A stretch of 14,334 nt of DNA, taken from CAYFHQ01 sp964342805. GTDB taxonomy: Bacteria; Bacillota; Clostridia; Peptostreptococcales; Acidaminobacteraceae. This document shows, piece by piece, positions 12,535 to 14,334 of the stretch. The stretch spans positions 1-14,334 of the forward strand of contig CAYFHQ010000095.1 of the NCBI GenBank assembly GCA_964342805.1, given 5' to 3'. A model generated the notes under the pieces. It saw only the letters and a program-made list of their open reading frames with translations, did no database searches and was not told the origin of the DNA. Positions within the stretch are counted from its first letter, which is position 1. Each line of letters starts with the position of its first letter. A program made the translations under genes and the position numbers.

Positions 12535-14334
12535 TTATTGACGAATTGGCAGTTCAATGGTAAATTGTGTCCCTTCTCCCCACTGGGTTTCCACAGATAT
12601 CTCCCCACCGAGAGCCTCCACACTATCTTTCAAAATACTCATGCCCAATCCACGTCCTTTTTGTACGTCAGGGCGGTCAATGGTGGTAAATCCAGGTTCA
12701 AAAATTGTCCGCAAAAGCGCATCTTCCGTGAGTTGGACACCCACTGTCGCAGAGGATACTCGGTTTCGAAGCTGGTCACGATTGATCCCCCTGCCATCGT
12801 CAGAGATTGTAAGGGTCAATACCTGCTCCACCTTGGTGCAGGAGACCGATATACAGCCTGCTTCAGGTTTGCCGGCTTCTATCCGTTCATCAACGGTCTC
12901 AATACCGTGGCTAATGATGTTTCTGAACAAGTGGTTGAGGTCCTTAAAGACTTCCCCATACATGGACCGGCGGAGTTCGCCGTCCTCGATATCATATACG
13001 ATGGGCTGGATCTTCTTGCCTTCCTGTCTGGCAATTCGCATGGCATACTCCTGGAAGGGCAGGAGGGCCTGTCTAATGGTCAACCAGTCTGTCCCTTCAA
13101 CAACCTCTTCAAACTGCTCAATGGCTTGGTGGTTATCGCTTTTCTCCAGTAGGCTTTTGAAAGCCAGTAAACGCTCTGGAAGGGGCCTGCTTTTATCCGT
13201 GTAACTATCAATATTAATTCCTTCCATTTGCTCCAGATCACGAATACGACCCCGGTGCCTCTGGGCGTCATTTTGGATTTTGAACCACGTTTCCAGGGTG
13301 TCTGGCCCAAGCGGGCTTAAGTCAAACAAGGCCGTTTCACTTTGGTGAATCCACTCCACAACTGGATCGAAGGCAAACACACTGAAGTTGCCTTTAAATT
13401 TGTGTAGGGTTTTTTGGATTTCAAGGACGCATTGATTCAACTCCTCCTGCGATGACTCCTGACAATCCAAGTCCCGCTCCCAAAATGCGATATAATCCCG
13501 ATTGAGCTGGATGAAGGACTCCATGTCAGACAACATTCTTGACCGCAAGTGCTGCTGGCGGTCTTCCTCTTCCAACTGTTTTTTTAGTCGTACTTTTTCA
13601 GTAATATCCGTCAAAATAATCATGAGAAAGGGCGGATCGGCTTCCCTGATCCACCGATACTCAATATCAGCAGTACGGTCTTGAAACTCCCGTTGCAAGG
13701 GAAAGAGGTTTATGTATCCTTCTCGCTTACTTTCTTCTTCCACTTGAAAAATCCGTCCCATTATTTGGTCAAAAAAGTCCTTTTCCTCTGGATCCTTTGA
13801 CAACAAGTCGGACACACGTCGACCAGAAGGGACCTTGCCGATGATCTCCTCACTCCGCTTGGAGTACTCCGGTTTCACATATCCCGTATGGTCCACATAG
13901 AATATCCCCTGGTCACCATGGTCCAGCAAAAGCTTGACCTCCGCACTCCGCTGGACAACCTTTTGATCCAAAGAGGCATTTAAATCAATGAGTTTTTCCT
14001 TGGACGCAGTCAGGGCCAGGTTTTTTTCTTCCAAATTGACTGAATAGGCCTGGAGTTTCACTGAAAGTTCTCGGTTGAGATTAAAGGCGTCCGAGTAGCG
14101 AATACCAATGGCAAGGGCCTGAGAAACTAAAAACACAAAACTACCACTGCTGGTGGTCGTGACGCCCGGCCTGTAAATCCACTCTAACAACCATAGGGTC
14201 AACATAAATACAAGACCCAGGAAAGAAAGGATCATACCTGTGTTTTTCTGTCTTAAGCCCCAAACGCCTAAGACAAGCAAACTGGCGGCTACCAACCACT
14301 GGACACCCAAAAAGATGCGCTCTACCGCAACGCC
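12535..14334 (-). CDS. Membrane-anchored sensor kinase with PAS-like, HPt-like and CheA-type ATPase domains (5' end outside window)
   Basis: The reading frame stays open to the right edge, so the N-terminus is missing; a TTG at 14310 lies inside the frame. What is visible (numbered from that TTG, 591 residues): at least two or three membrane helices (1-70), resembling the membrane part of 7TM-type diverse signalling receptors; a coiled coil (about 78-128); a PAS-like region (128-242, with ILTDITEKVR at its end); a helical segment with HKFKGNF at 303-309, which fits the phosphorylated histidine of HPt domains; then a HATPase_c domain with the CheA-like N-box HLFRNIISHGIETVDERIEAGKPE (Asn464), G1 DDGRGIN (504-510), F-box FEPGFTT and G2 GRGLGMSIL. 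It ends right after the ATPase domain, without a CheW-like domain or receiver. No response regulator is in the window. Confidence 0.85.
   Translation of the reverse strand, partial: GVAVERIFLGVQWLVAASLLVLGVWGLRQKNTGMILSFLGLVFMLTLWLLEWIYRPGVTTTSSGSFVFLVSQALAIGIRYSDAFNLNRELSVKLQAYSVNLEEKNLALTASKEKLIDLNASLDQKVVQRSAEVKLLLDHGDQGIFYVDHTGYVKPEYSKRSEEIIGKVPSGRRVSDLLSKDPEEKDFFDQIMGRIFQVEEESKREGYINLFPLQREFQDRTADIEYRWIREADPPFLMIILTDITEKVRLKKQLEEEDRQQHLRSRMLSDMESFIQLNRDYIAFWERDLDCQESSQEELNQCVLEIQKTLHKFKGNFSVFAFDPVVEWIHQSETALFDLSPLGPDTLETWFKIQNDAQRHRGRIRDLEQMEGINIDSYTDKSRPLPERLLAFKSLLEKSDNHQAIEQFEEVVEGTDWLTIRQALLPFQEYAMRIARQEGKKIQPIVYDIEDGELRRSMYGEVFKDLNHLFRNIISHGIETVDERIEAGKPEAGCISVSCTKVEQVLTLTISDDGRGINRDQLRNRVSSATVGVQLTEDALLRTIFEPGFTTIDRPDVQKGRGLGMSILKDSVEALGGEISVETQWGEGTQFTIELPIRQ

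Noticed and set aside
12538..13204. Two long plus-strand open frames (about 200 codons each) opposite the sensor kinase
   Set aside because: They lie antisense to a gene with clear ATPase motifs, have no recognisable domain, and have compositions typical of reverse-complement shadows.
1..14334. CRISPR array, tRNA/rRNA genes, insertion sequence or prophage
   Set aside because: No regularly spaced repeats, cloverleaf, rRNA-like stretch, transposase, integrase or phage structural motif was visible on either strand.

Overview
The window reads as one end of an anaerobic Gram-positive (Firmicutes, Clostridia-type) chromosome. The grounds are the two-subunit iron-sulfur L-serine dehydratase, a Gx/HepI-type membrane protein, strong GGAGG ribosome binding sites before almost every gene, many U-tract hairpin terminators, and a COG1361-type protein next to a MacB/FtsX-like ABC transporter. 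I cannot name a genus. Every gene I can support is on the minus strand, so transcription runs from high to low coordinates. I see no rRNA, tRNA, CRISPR array, insertion sequence or phage gene.

In transcription order (right to left): (1) 12535-14334, the 3' part of a membrane-anchored sensor kinase with a PAS-like region, an HPt-like segment and a CheA-type ATPase domain; its 5' end lies beyond the right edge. (2) 12323-12534, a compact intergenic region with two palindromes and an intrinsic terminator. (3) 7860-12322, a three-gene ABC export operon whose genes overlap: ATPase, an 822-codon beads-on-a-string surface protein anchored in the membrane, and an FtsX/MacB-type permease, closed by a strong terminator at 7785-7821. 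The ATPase has no usual start codon where homology and the ribosome binding site place its start. (4) 4248-7713, an overlapping operon of a MATE exporter, a class IV aminotransferase and peptidase T, closed by a hairpin at 4189-4226. (5) 3708-4162, a tcdA (tRNA ct6A dehydratase) remnant that has lost about 90 internal codons and changed frame. (6) 2322-3620, a secreted protein with three peptidoglycan-binding repeats, its own promoter and terminator. (7) 72-2165, the sdaAB-sdaAA-Gx operon with a good sigma-A promoter at 2185-2213.

The metabolic theme is peptide and amino acid use: tripeptide cleavage (PepT), PLP-dependent amino group transfer, and serine deamination to pyruvate. The envelope theme is the ABC/surface-protein operon, the peptidoglycan-binding protein and the membrane sensor. 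The most unusual points are the near-cognate ATC start candidate of the ABC ATPase, the regulatory region in front of it, the exporter whose partner is a COG1361-like beads protein instead of a classical adaptor, and the internally deleted tcdA.
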